Assembly: GCA_002731695.1 (NCBI GenBank)
Contig: PCCK01000108.1
Coordinates: 1-43,889 of the forward strand
From: Porticoccaceae bacterium
Lineage (GTDB): Bacteria > Pseudomonadota > Gammaproteobacteria > Pseudomonadales > Porticoccaceae
Length of the DNA stretch: 43,889 bases
Direction: 5' to 3'
Positions 22,328 to 31,600 of the stretch are shown one piece after another; the first letter of the stretch is position 1, and every line of letters begins with the position of its first letter. The position numbers and the translations under genes were made by a program. The notes beneath the pieces were generated by a model. It did no database searches. It was not told where the DNA came from and worked only from the letters and a program-made list of their open reading frames with translations.

Positions 22328-23860
22328 ATGCATATGGCCAAAAGTCCAGACATTGGTCTAGGACAAACTATATTAAAACGAGCTGAGATGTCGCCACTGG
22401 AAAGGGCCATTACATTTGAGGGTCATTCCTTAACTTATGATCAGCTTTCTCTGCGAGTTCGCAAGATTTCAGCAGTGCTAAAAGATATGGATATCAATAA
22501 GGGAGATCGTGTTGGTTATATTGGACTAAATCATCCGTCATTCCTAGAGGTTCTTTATGCGTGTGGATGCTTAGGCGCTATATTCGTTCCAATTAATTTC
22601 CGGTTGACTGGATCAGAGATAAGATTTATAGCAAATGACGCCGGTTTAAAGGTAATGTTTGCGGATCAAACTATGACTTCACTGGTCGACGATGAGCGCT
22701 CAAATCTTCAATGTGGTCGGTATTTGAGTGTTGAGTCAAAAGCGTCAAATTGGGAATTTTTTCCAGAGTTAATAGATAATAAAGATCCACTCGAACATTT
22801 TGGGCAAATCTCGGCAGATGACATTGCACTGATAATGTATACATCTGGTACAACAGGTCTACCTAAAGGGGCGATGTTGACCCATGGTAATCTCTTTTGG
22901 AATGCTGTTAATGTTGCTTTTAGTGAAAACAATATGCAAACAGCAACGTTGACTTGTGCACCATTATTTCATATCGGTGGTTTGAATGTGACGACACTGA
23001 TTTCTTTGGCGTGTGGGATAGAGGTAATTCTTCATCGTAATTTTGAGCCCGGACAAGTATTGAAGGACTTGGAGAAATATCGTGTTTCAACAATGTTTGG
23101 TGCGCCGACTATGTTCCTGCTGATGTCGCAGCATGAAAACTTTGCCACTACTGATTTAAGTCACATTTTGTCAGTCACGGTCGGTGGTGCCCCTGTGCCA
23201 GTTCCCTTGATTGAAACTTATGGTGCCCGAGGAATAAGTTTTTGTCAGGGATATGGGCTTACTGAGACCGCGCCATATGCAAGTATCCTTGCCAGCCATC
23301 TGGCCAGCGAAAAAATAGGATCTGCCGGTCGTTCTCCACTCTATACTGACATTTGTATAGTAGATTCTGAAAATAAACCTTTATCTGCTGGTGAGCGAGG
23401 GGAGGTATGCATTAGAGGACCAAATGTGATGAAAGGTTATTGGAATCGACCTGAAGCAACTGCTGAGGTAATTGATGAAAACGGGTGGTTTCACAGCGGA
23501 GACATAGGGTACCTGGATGAGGATGGCTTTTTGTACCTTTGTGATCGTCTTAAAGATATGATTATCTCAGGGGGAGAGAATGTTTATCCTGCTGAAGTTG
23601 AGAATATTCTATATGCGCATGAAGCCATTTTCGAAGTTGCCATTATCGGTCAGCCTGATCCAAAGTGGGGGGAGGCTGTGGTTGCTGTGGTGGTACTTCA
23701 ACCAGACGCAGATTTGCAATTAGAAGGATTGCGTAACTTTGCAAGTTCGCAACTCGCTCGATTTAAATTGCCAACGCGATTATACTTTGTTGATGTTTTA
23801 CCGCGCAATCCTGCTGGAAAAGTACAGAAGTTTGTCCTCAGAAAGCAATTGGTTCAGTAG
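22328..23860 (+). CDS. Acyl-CoA synthetase (AMP-forming), medium/long-chain type
   Basis: 510-residue ANL-superfamily ligase that should activate a carboxylic acid to its CoA thioester via an acyl-adenylate. The P-loop is MYTSGTTGLPKGAMLTHGN (residues of about 172-190). YGLTETAP is the adenine-contact motif, WFHSGDIGYLDEDGF the hinge, and PRNPAGKVQK carries the catalytic lysine near the C-terminus. A GGGGGGT stretch precedes the ATG at 22328; ATG 22334 is an alternative. It resembles FadD-like and feruloyl/cyclohexanecarboxyl-type ligases, and I cannot name the substrate. It is the only plus-strand gene between the two parts of the mutasome and converges on imuB with about 20 bases between the stops. 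Confidence 0.88.
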   Translation: MHMAKSPDIGLGQTILKRAEMSPLERAITFEGHSLTYDQLSLRVRKISAVLKDMDINKGDRVGYIGLNHPSFLEVLYACGCLGAIFVPINFRLTGSEIRFIANDAGLKVMFADQTMTSLVDDERSNLQCGRYLSVESKASNWEFFPELIDNKDPLEHFGQISADDIALIMYTSGTTGLPKGAMLTHGNLFWNAVNVAFSENNMQTATLTCAPLFHIGGLNVTTLISLACGIEVILHRNFEPGQVLKDLEKYRVSTMFGAPTMFLLMSQHENFATTDLSHILSVTVGGAPVPVPLIETYGARGISFCQGYGLTETAPYASILASHLASEKIGSAGRSPLYTDICIVDSENKPLSAGERGEVCIRGPNVMKGYWNRPEATAEVIDENGWFHSGDIGYLDEDGFLYLCDRLKDMIISGGENVYPAEVENILYAHEAIFEVAIIGQPDPKWGEAVVAVVVLQPDADLQLEGLRNFASSQLARFKLPTRLYFVDVLPRNPAGKVQKFVLRKQLVQ

Positions 23861-23880
23861 AGCCTTTTTGTAATTACTCT

Positions 23881-25341
23881 TTAGGCAAATATTCCATGTA
23901 GGTGCCATTCCTTGCTCTGTTTTTCCCAATATAACCAGTAACGTGATCCTTGAGAATCATGCGCCATATAATAATCGCGCTGTTGCTCACCTTGCCACCA
24001 GTTGTCAGATAAGCGTTCAGGCCCACGTAACAGCGTTAAGGGTTTGTTCCAGTAAGGTTGATTATCGAGGTTTTGTAATCGTAAAGGTGTATTTGTCAGC
24101 CACAGTGGTTGTAATGGCAAATGTCTATCACTTGATGTTTTGGGAGAGCATATGTCGGCAGCTAGATTAGCTTTTTCTGGTAAGTACTCTGCCTGAAAGC
24201 AGGGTTGATATATGGTATCAGCTCCTAATTTAGCTGTGACCTGATCTAAAAAATGAACTTTCTTTATATATTTTTTAGTAAGAAAAAAATCTAAGTTTTC
24301 ATTAGTATTAATAATGAATTCCTTGCTAGATAAAACAATTCTTTCGATACTATTTGGTAAATTAATTCGTTCAAGTTGCAAACGACTGAGAGTGAAAAAA
24401 ATATCAGAGCCATGACATGGATGTGATAATTTAATGACCATAGATTTTGGTTGTCCTTGCATTGGAGAGAATTGCCAATAGATCTTTTTGCAGTTTACCT
24501 GATGAGTGCGGAGATGCTTTTGGAGTCGTGCCAACAATATTTTCATTGGTTTATATAAATCTTCTTTGCTATAAAATCCGTCAGGATTTTCTAGTATATC
24601 TTTGAATTTTTTAGGTGCTATATATCGTTCTTGCAAATCATTTTGAGCAGTTAAGAGACTTATCTTGGAGAGTATTTTATTATCAAACCGACGGCATATT
24701 GAGGTGCTTGGTAGAGTTAGAAAATCACCTACAGTGATTATGCCTAGATGCTTAAGGCTATTTTTTTGAGAGTGTTTAAGGGTTAGTTGATCTAACTTTA
24801 TGGAATGTAGTTGGCGAATTAACTCTTTATTCTTAGGTATTTGAGTATGAAATTCATGTTTTATTGATAAGCGCGCTGCTAAAGAGTTGTGTCCAACTCC
24901 TGTGAAGACTTGGCTGCATTTCTCCTTTAATTGCTCTTTTAGTTGCTTGAGTAATTTAGAATAACTACCATAAAGCTTTTTACAATTAGATAATTCTATA
25001 CTAAGGCCAATATTTTGATGGATGATTAGTTCGGGACTAAAATTGTAGGCAATAAGAGTTAGTTGCTCGAAATAGAGCCTTTCTTCTTTATCATTTCGAA
25101 TTTTTGTATGTAACTCAGGACAGAGAGTTATTGCAGTCGAAAAGGACATTTGTGCTTGGATACCAAGCTGCTTTGCAGCATCGTTGCAACAATATATATA
25201 TTGTGTCTTTTGACCTTGAGTTATAACTGCTTGCGGACATTGTGAGAGTTGTTTTTTAGATTCTTTAAATTGAGCATCTATAGCCAATAAAGGAAAGTGC
25301 AGATAGAGCCAGATTTCTTGTATTTTAATTGTTTGGGGCAT
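23881..25341 (-). CDS. imuB: ImuB, inactive Y-family polymerase-like protein
   Basis: 486-residue adaptor of the mutasome that links DnaE2 to the sliding clamp. The N-terminus IWLYLHFPLLAID is the ImuB signature and replaces the D-x-D motif of active Y-family polymerases. The central region has the Y-family fold (SCKKLYGSY, VGHNSLAARLS, LKHLGIITVGDFLTLP). The tail carries the ImuB motif LQPLWLTNTPLRL and ends with the usual WRRDYY-like segment (QQRDYYMAHDSQGSRYWLYW). It follows imuA by 35 bases. The gene is visibly AT-richer than the TCA genes. The usual downstream partner dnaE2 is absent here and lies 7 kb away. Confidence 0.9.
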   Translation of the reverse strand: MPQTIKIQEIWLYLHFPLLAIDAQFKESKKQLSQCPQAVITQGQKTQYIYCCNDAAKQLGIQAQMSFSTAITLCPELHTKIRNDKEERLYFEQLTLIAYNFSPELIIHQNIGLSIELSNCKKLYGSYSKLLKQLKEQLKEKCSQVFTGVGHNSLAARLSIKHEFHTQIPKNKELIRQLHSIKLDQLTLKHSQKNSLKHLGIITVGDFLTLPSTSICRRFDNKILSKISLLTAQNDLQERYIAPKKFKDILENPDGFYSKEDLYKPMKILLARLQKHLRTHQVNCKKIYWQFSPMQGQPKSMVIKLSHPCHGSDIFFTLSRLQLERINLPNSIERIVLSSKEFIINTNENLDFFLTKKYIKKVHFLDQVTAKLGADTIYQPCFQAEYLPEKANLAADICSPKTSSDRHLPLQPLWLTNTPLRLQNLDNQPYWNKPLTLLRGPERLSDNWWQGEQQRDYYMAHDSQGSRYWLYWEKQSKEWHLHGIFA

Positions 25342-25376
25342 ATGGACTATATCTGTTGTAGATTTTCATATTAAAA

Positions 25377-26114
25377 TTAAGTGTTAAGTATGTAGTCTTG
25401 GGTCTCATTAGGGTTGAAAGGTAAACCAGTATTCTTATGATTATTATGTATCGGCACGGGTAGTTGGTGCAGTAAAATACGTTTCGTATCATTTATATAT
25501 GTTTTCAACCGTACTTGCGAAGAAGAATTTAAACCATTGAATTTAATTACTTTTATTTTTATTTCATGTAGTTTCGAATTATTAATTTCCAGTCTTAATG
25601 CGGCAGGAGAGTACAGTGAAATACGTTTTAAATGGTTGTATAAAAAAGCCGGTTGATAATTTTCAGTGGCAGCTAATTGTATTCGCCTTAAATTACTATA
25701 GTTAAACTTATATTGTCCTATCCATGCGACCAGCAGGACTTCACTTCTTATGCTATGTTCGGCACTCCATAGCCATTCATTACGACATTTGCTGTGTATG
25801 ACGAAAAGATTTTCAAGTTTTATACCAGCTGACGCCCAAGAAGGAGCATAAGGTTGATAAGGCGGATCGAGAAGGACGCATAGCCCTTCTTTCTGCGTAT
25901 GCTTGACTAATGTCGGCAAAATTAGACTCAACTCACCGATGCCATGACGACTAAAATTTGCTTCGACTAATGCTTGTCGCGGCCAACCGCCACATAATAG
26001 ATCATCTAATTCTGGATATTGGGTTGTCAAGGAATCTTTTATGATCGAGCGATTATGACCACGCCAAATATCATGGCGTGTTAGAAGTGACTCTAGATTT
26101 GAAAATTTTTGCAT
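25377..26114 (-). CDS. imuA: ImuA, RecA-like mutasome protein
   Basis: RecA/SulA-like component of the ImuA-ImuB-DnaE2 translesion synthesis system. I place the start at the ATG whose first base is 26114 (MQKFSNLESLL), which has AAGGTGG a few bases upstream and gives 245 residues. The frame is open to 26168, but a LexA box lies inside that extension, so the longer start is wrong. Typical ImuA features are the LCGGWPRQALVE segment, GIGELSLILPTL in place of a Walker A loop, and a region around WLWSAEH. It is probably cotranscribed with imuB. Confidence 0.9.
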   Translation of the reverse strand: MQKFSNLESLLTRHDIWRGHNRSIIKDSLTTQYPELDDLLCGGWPRQALVEANFSRHGIGELSLILPTLVKHTQKEGLCVLLDPPYQPYAPSWASAGIKLENLFVIHSKCRNEWLWSAEHSIRSEVLLVAWIGQYKFNYSNLRRIQLAATENYQPAFLYNHLKRISLYSPAALRLEINNSKLHEIKIKVIKFNGLNSSSQVRLKTYINDTKRILLHQLPVPIHNNHKNTGLPFNPNETQDYILNT

Positions 26115-26128
26115 TAGCCCACCTTTTA

Positions 26129-26148
26129 TACTGTTAATATATACAGTA
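26129..26148 (-). promoter_or_regulatory. LexA (SOS) box upstream of imuA
   Basis: TACTGTTAATATATACAGTA is a full match to the gammaproteobacterial LexA operator CTGT-N8-ACAG with the flanking TA pairs. It ends 14 bases before the imuA ATG, so imuA-imuB should be repressed by LexA and induced by DNA damage. Confidence 0.93.
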
Positions 26149-26209
26149 TTTATAGAAAAGTCACCCACTTTATTACTTTTATAGACAGGAGTATAGTTTT
26201 TGATAGTTA

Positions 26210-26626
26210 TATGAATGCTAGCCTGTCAAGTAGCATTATAAGATGCGTATGCCGGACGATAAGATTTGTTTGCAGAGTCGCTTGTGCATATAGACAATAT
26301 CTCATTTAAAAGAATTGATACTTTCTAGATAGGCACGCCCTCAATAAGAAATGATGTTCTGTCGGAAAGCCCCCCGGATACGTCAGCTACTAGGTGCCCT
26401 GCCACGCAACTTTCTTTTTAATCCAAAGGGAAAAAGTATCATATTGAGATTGGACTTGGATGGAAAACTGAGACTTGATTTATCAGATGAGCGTGGCGCA
26501 TATCACATCATAACAAGTACTTATGAAAGGGAAGGTAAATTATTTATCGGAAGTTTGAGAATGTCGACTCTTGACAAGCTAATACTTTACCGGAATGCTG
26601 ATTACACTAAACTTAGGATGCTTTGA
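26210..26626 (+). pseudogene. C-terminal remnant of an SMP-30/strictosidine-synthase-like beta-propeller protein
   Basis: The open frame at 26351-26626 (91 codons, no ribosome-binding site) reads FNPKGKSIILRLDLDGKLRL, then a stretch ending ITSTYEREGKLFIGSL. This resembles the C-terminus of strictosidine-synthase/gluconolactonase-like proteins, which typically end with a DGKV...TSVxExDGxLYLGSL pattern. In other frames just upstream I read FVCRVACAYRQYLI (about 26268-26310) and GTPSIRNDVLS (about 26333-26365), which fit earlier family motifs. This suggests a frameshifted, truncated gene of which roughly the last third remains. If only the open frame is considered, it would be an unexplained small protein. 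Family call moderate; exact left boundary uncertain. Confidence 0.5.
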
Positions 26627-26658
26627 TTAGCCTGCCGAATTATTGAGACAGGCTAATC
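26625..26658. terminator. Inverted repeat between convergent genes, possible bidirectional terminator
   Basis: GATTAGCCTG (26625-26634) and CAGGCTAATC (26649-26658) form a perfect 10-base stem with a 14-base loop. It sits between the end of the remnant at 26626 and the stop of the SCP2-like gene at 26693. There is no T-run on either side, so intrinsic termination would be weak. Confidence 0.45.
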
Positions 26659-26692
26659 CCCACATCAATATTATTTCCTTTACTGACCTCTA

Positions 26693-26992
26693 TTAAGCTA
26701 ACATCGGGCCTAATTTCATTGCTATACCCATATCGCCTTGTATTTTGAGCTTCCCTGACATAAACGCCGCAGTGCCATCAAGTTCTCCCGCGGCCATCGA
26801 CATGAAATTCTCCATACTCAAGACCATGGTGCACTGAGCATCGGCGTCATCATTATTAATAATATTAGGCGTTTGTGTAGCATCAAGGAAGAGTTTTCCG
26901 TTATCCCCAAAATCAAACTTTACCGTTGCTCCAAGCCCGCAGTCTTCCCCGATTTTTTCTTTTAAACCGGCGGTTACTAGTTCAAGTGACAT
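26693..26992 (-). CDS. SCP2 sterol-binding domain protein
   Basis: 99-residue stand-alone SCP2 domain protein. Features are an amphipathic N-terminal helix, the central TVKFDFGDNGKLFLDA strand pair, DADAQCTMVLSMENFMSMAAGELD, and the closing FMSGKLKIQGDMGIAMKLGPML, which is diagnostic of the family. SCP2 proteins bind fatty acyl-CoAs and other lipids in a hydrophobic tunnel, so a carrier role in acyl-CoA metabolism is likely. A purine-rich AGGGGA site lies about ten bases before the ATG. It is a single-gene unit, and the ligands are not predictable from the sequence. Confidence 0.88.
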   Translation of the reverse strand: MSLELVTAGLKEKIGEDCGLGATVKFDFGDNGKLFLDATQTPNIINNDDADAQCTMVLSMENFMSMAAGELDGTAAFMSGKLKIQGDMGIAMKLGPMLA

Positions 26993-27198
26993 ACAAGTTT
27001 TCCCCTATTAAAGTTAAATAATCGAATATATTTATCATGGATCAAGGTTAATACTTTAGAAATCTGAAGAGCTAAAAGCAAGGCATAAATGGGGCACTGT
27101 AAGTTACAGAGACACTTTTTTTAACACATCCGAGCTTAGCTTATGTAAAAATCTACTCCTCGCAGTTAGTGATTGAATATTCAGAGGGGAAGCTTATT

Positions 27199-27696
27199 AT
27201 GAGAAAAATTGCACTGTTCGTTGATGTCCAAAATATATTTTACACTGTTAAAGAAAGATATGGATGCTATTTTAATTATAGAAGACTCTTGAGTGAGCTT
27301 GAAAATGAGGGTGACATTGTTATTGCTCAAGCCTATGCCATTGACCGTGGGGATCGGAAACAGATGATATTTCAAAATTTTTTAAGGGAGTCAGGATTCA
27401 ACGTAAAGTTAAAACCTTACATTAGCCGCGCCGATGGCACGAGGAAAGGTGATTGGGATGTTGGGATCACTATCGACATATTAGATACGGTTTTTCACAA
27501 CAATAACAATATCGATTGCATCGTGTTGCTATCAGGAGATGGTGATTTTGATTTGTTACTGCGCAGACTTGACGGCTGGCCAGAATTATCGTCAATTGTT
27601 TATGCTGTTCGTGAACAGACGGCGCGATCTCTTATCGAGGCGGCCTCTGAGTTCCGACCAATTTGCGGACCTTTGTTATTAAAAAGTTCTCCATAG
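27199..27696 (+). CDS. NYN domain (PIN-like nuclease fold, LabA/DUF88 family) protein
   Basis: 165 residues from the ATG at 27199, chosen because AGAGGGGA lies eight bases upstream. The frame is open ten codons further. The acidic residues that define NYN/PIN-like nucleases are present: D9 in ALFVDVQNIFY, the GDWDVGITIDIL segment and LLSGDGDFDLLLRRL. Proteins of this family are expected to be metal-dependent RNases, although few have a proven substrate. It stands alone, converging with the decayed SDR gene. No targeting sequence or extra domain is visible. Confidence 0.82.
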   Translation: MRKIALFVDVQNIFYTVKERYGCYFNYRRLLSELENEGDIVIAQAYAIDRGDRKQMIFQNFLRESGFNVKLKPYISRADGTRKGDWDVGITIDILDTVFHNNNNIDCIVLLSGDGDFDLLLRRLDGWPELSSIVYAVREQTARSLIEAASEFRPICGPLLLKSSP

Positions 27697-27711
27697 CGAG
27701 CTTTGAGAATT

Positions 27712-28424
27712 TCAAATGGCATTTTTATAAAAACCCCCGTCGATTAGGATATTGTGCCCAGTAATCTAGCCGGCGGTTTTGCTACAAGGAAAGTCACAAG
27801 TCTGCCCAAATTCCTCAGGCTTGCCAAAACGTTTTGCTGGGGCTTGATAAATTATTCTGTCCGAAATTTCGTCTTCTGGTACTCCATTTTTTCTGCATTA
27901 ACTTTGCATCTCTCTTTCAATCGTTCGGTTAAAAAATATCCCAGCAATAGCTGGTTAATAGTTGAACCTTTATTGGCTAAAGAGTATGAAAGTCCTACTA
28001 AAAAAGAGGAGAGGCATGCTAGTGCACCGCTAGAAAGGTCTACAACTTAGATTCACATTTCTACGGATACGGATGTAATTTAATAGCCCAACGTAATCCC
28101 TTGATAACCATAGAATTGAAAGTTCTTTGTATCATTCTGATCGGCGTTATCATATTCATTTTAAGACTTTTTTCTAAATCACTCCTGCTAAGGGACTCGA
28201 ATTCAACAAAAGGAGGGCCACCGTTGTTATTAATTAATATATCGGGTGTTAGATATTTTGCTAACACAACATCTTGTCCTCGCTCGGTTACAATATCGAT
28301 GACTGCTATTTGAACTCCTCTGTTAAGCCCTCCGCGATTTTGCAAGAGCTGAAGCGCATGCAAAGCCTGACCCTACAGACGAGCCACATACCATTACTTT
28401 TTTCCCTGCAATACCCAATTCCAT
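27712..28424 (-). pseudogene. Short-chain dehydrogenase/reductase (SDR), frameshifted pseudogene
   Basis: Starting at the ATG at 28424, the minus strand reads MELGIAGKKVMVCGSSVGSG then ACASALAKS and hits a stop. The next frame continues with ...VVLAKYLTPDILINNNGGPP, then LEKSLKMNMITPIRMIQRTF. Further frames give the GRIVNITS-like position, NQLLLGYFLTERLKER in place of the NxLLPGxFxTDRL segment, and at the end NILIDGGFYKNAI before a TGA at 27712. So the order and spacing of a whole SDR (cofactor loop, NNxGGPP loop, C-terminal IDGG) are preserved. Several frameshifts and stops make it non-functional. The GGPP variant points to the FabG-like group with that motif. Confidence 0.82.
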
Positions 28425-28669
28425 TGGACACACCCCTATCTTTATTTGTTACCTAACTGTCTTTTCTTGATTGAGACGTTTTAGTTTTCACTATCCTGAC
28501 ATGTTTTTGCCTTGATGTGCCATACTCTTGGTTAAAAGTTTAGTGATAATTCGTAATGGCATCTAGAACCTATATCTTCTGGTTGTTATTTTGATGCAAA
28601 AGCGGAAAGGACGATTAAAATGCTATTTATTGGCTGGGTAATTTTAAATTTTCTATACAAGGAGGATAG

Positions 28670-31600
28670 ATGAGTCAAATAATCAAGACTAAGGGCGCGT
28701 TCTCCTACCTAATGGTGGTGTTTTTAAACGCGTTCTTAGATCTTGGACATAAGATCACGATCCAGAACACAATTCTGAAAGTCTATGATGGTGAGCACCA
28801 AATCATCCTCACTGCAATACTAAATGCACTGATCCTTCTTCCATTTATTCTATTATTTACACCTGCGGGATTTGCCGGTGATAGATTCCCAAAAAATGTG
28901 GTGATGCGTCTTTCGGCGGCCCTCGCAGTTGGAATAACGCTTGCAATAACTTTTTGCTATTACACCGGGCAGTTCTGGACTGCCTTTGTAATGACCTTTA
29001 TTTTAGCTATGCAAAGTGCCATCTATTCGCCGGCTAAATCTGGATATATAAAATCGTTGTTCGGAAAAGACCGTCTTGCAGAGGGAAATGGGCTAGCGCA
29101 GGCTACTGTTATTTGCGCGATTTTAGTTAGCACTTTTCTTTTTTCACAGGTGTTCGAACACCTATACCCTAGTGACGCGATCACAGAGGCAGATGTTTTG
29201 GTTGCAGTTGCACCAATCGGTTGGCTTCTGGTAGTAACGAGTCTCCTAGAGGCGCTACTCTGCTATCGACTACCGCAGCTCGATTTCGGGACCAAAATCG
29301 AATTTAGACCAGTTGAACATCTTTCAGGGCGTGCGGCTATCAGGGCATTGAGGCCATTAATTTCCAACGAAATCATTCGACTATCTGTCTTAGGCCTAGC
29401 GGTGTTTTGGGCTGTGGGTCAGGTGCAGTTGGCGGCCTTTGGGAATTTTGCTGAACAGGTCCTTGGAATAACCGACACTCGAGTTATTAATGGAACGATG
29501 GCAGCGAGTGGAATCGGCATCGCATTGGGCTCTTTTCTTGCAATACGCTGGTCCAGGGGTTACATCGAAACTGGACTAATACCCATTGGTGCAATGGGTA
29601 TCTGCACTGGACTTTTCTTGGTGGTTCATCTTGACGTAATTTGGTTGCATGCGGTTAATTTTTTCATTATGGGAATAGCGGGTGGGTTGTTTATCGTTCC
29701 GCTTAATGCCCTTATTCAGTTTAATGCGCGCTCGGAAGAATTAGGTACCGTCATAGCTGGAAACAATTTCCTCCAAAATATAACTATGATCACTTTTTTA
29801 GCGTTGACTTGTGTGCTAACTGTTATGGGAGTGTCCGCTTATTTGTTTCCGATTATAGCTGTAGTTGCTCTGTCGGGCTGTGTTTTTACTGTGTTAAAAT
29901 TACCTCAGAGTTTGATTAGATTTATTGTAACCTCGACGATAAAACGACATTATAAAATTAAAGTTTCGGGCTTGAATTCCATACCTGAGCAAGGAGGGGT
30001 ACTTCTTTTAGGAAATCATGTCAGCTGGATAGACTGGGCTATTCTTCAGATCGCGGCCCCTAGACCTATTCGCTTCGTGATGGAGCGATCGATTTATGAT
30101 CGATGGTACATAAATTGGATTGTCAAGATTTTTGGTGCTGTTCCGATTGAGCTTGGCGATGGTGGTAAGGATGCCCTTCTTGAAGTTTCGAAGCTGCTAG
30201 ATGTGGGAGAAGTTGTGTGTATTTTCCCTGAAGGCACAATTTCTAGAACAGGACATCTTGTCCAGTTTCGCAGAGGTTTTGAGAGATTGCCGGCCCTAGC
30301 AAAAAATACTTATGTCATTATTCCATTTTATCTCCAGGGTCTTCGGGGTAGTCAATTTTCGATGTCTTCGACTCGATTAAGAAAGAATTACTCGTATAGT
30401 TCATTAAGAGATCTTGTGGTCGCTTTTGGATTACCCTTGGCAAATGATGTTTCGGCTGGGATAGTTAAGCGTCAGATTTTACGACTGTCCATGGCGTCAT
30501 GGCAATCCTACGTGGAAACGCTGCCAACTCTCCAAAACGCTTGGATCACTAGTGTCAAAAGATCAAAAAATCTTCCGAGTTTGGTGGATGAGGGTTCGGC
30601 GCCTCTTGCCGCTATTCGGGCTTTATGCGCTGCGATTGCGATTTCTGTAAGAATCTCCAAGAAAGTGGCTGATCAAAATGTCGGTTTATTGCTACCCTCC
30701 AGTGGTGGGGCAGCATTAGCAAATATGGGAAGTCTATTGGCGGGAAAAACGGTAGTAAATCTTAATTATACCTCTAATCTTTCGGATATCACGTCCGCTT
30801 GCGAGACTGCAGAAATTAAAGTTATCGTTACATCGAATACTTTTCTAAAAAAACTTAAGGCGCGCGGAATTGATATCCGGGCAGCCTTCCATGGCCAAGA
30901 GCTAATACATCTGGAGGAGTTGGTAGCGGAAATCCCAAAAATAGAATTAGGTTTATATTGGCTACTTGTTAAGTTTCTCCCCGAGAGTTTATTGAGACTA
31001 ATTTATAGTCATAATAATGATACGGATAAAATTGCAGCAGTTCTGTTCTCAAGTGGGAGTGAGGGATCACCCAAAGGGATCTCACTTACTCATAAAAATA
31101 TTATGTCTAATATTAAACAGGTGGCAGAGATTGTTAATGCTCAGTCTGACGATGTAATGTTGGGTTCATTACCGTTATTTCATGCGTTCGGACTTACTGT
31201 TACAACTTTTCTTCCGCTAATTGAGGGGATTCCTCTGGTTTGCCAGCCTGACCCAACAGACGCTCTCTCGACCGCAAAATCAATTTCACGGCATGGAGTA
31301 AGCATCATGTGCGGCACGTCATCATTATTGAGGCTCTACACCCAGAATCAAAAGATTCATCCTCTGCTACTAGCTAGCCTTCGTCTAGTTGTTTCTGGGG
31401 CTGAAAAACTCGACGATAAGGTGCGTCAGGATTTTCAGTCTAAGTTTGGTAAAACGATTCTCGAGGGGTACGGGACTACCGAAACTGCACCAGTCGCCTC
31501 GTGTAATCTGCCGGACCAACTGGAACCGAGCAGGCTGAAAATTCAAAAGGGTAGCCAACTTGGGACTGTGGGAATGCCCGTTCCCGGTACAAGTTGCATC

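Noticed and set aside
27754-28050. 98-codon plus-strand frame
   Set aside because: It lies antisense to the SDR pseudogene and reads as its complement; no ribosome-binding site and no family.
28061-28363. 100-codon minus-strand frame as a separate small protein
   Set aside because: It is the middle frame of the frameshifted SDR pseudogene, not an independent gene.
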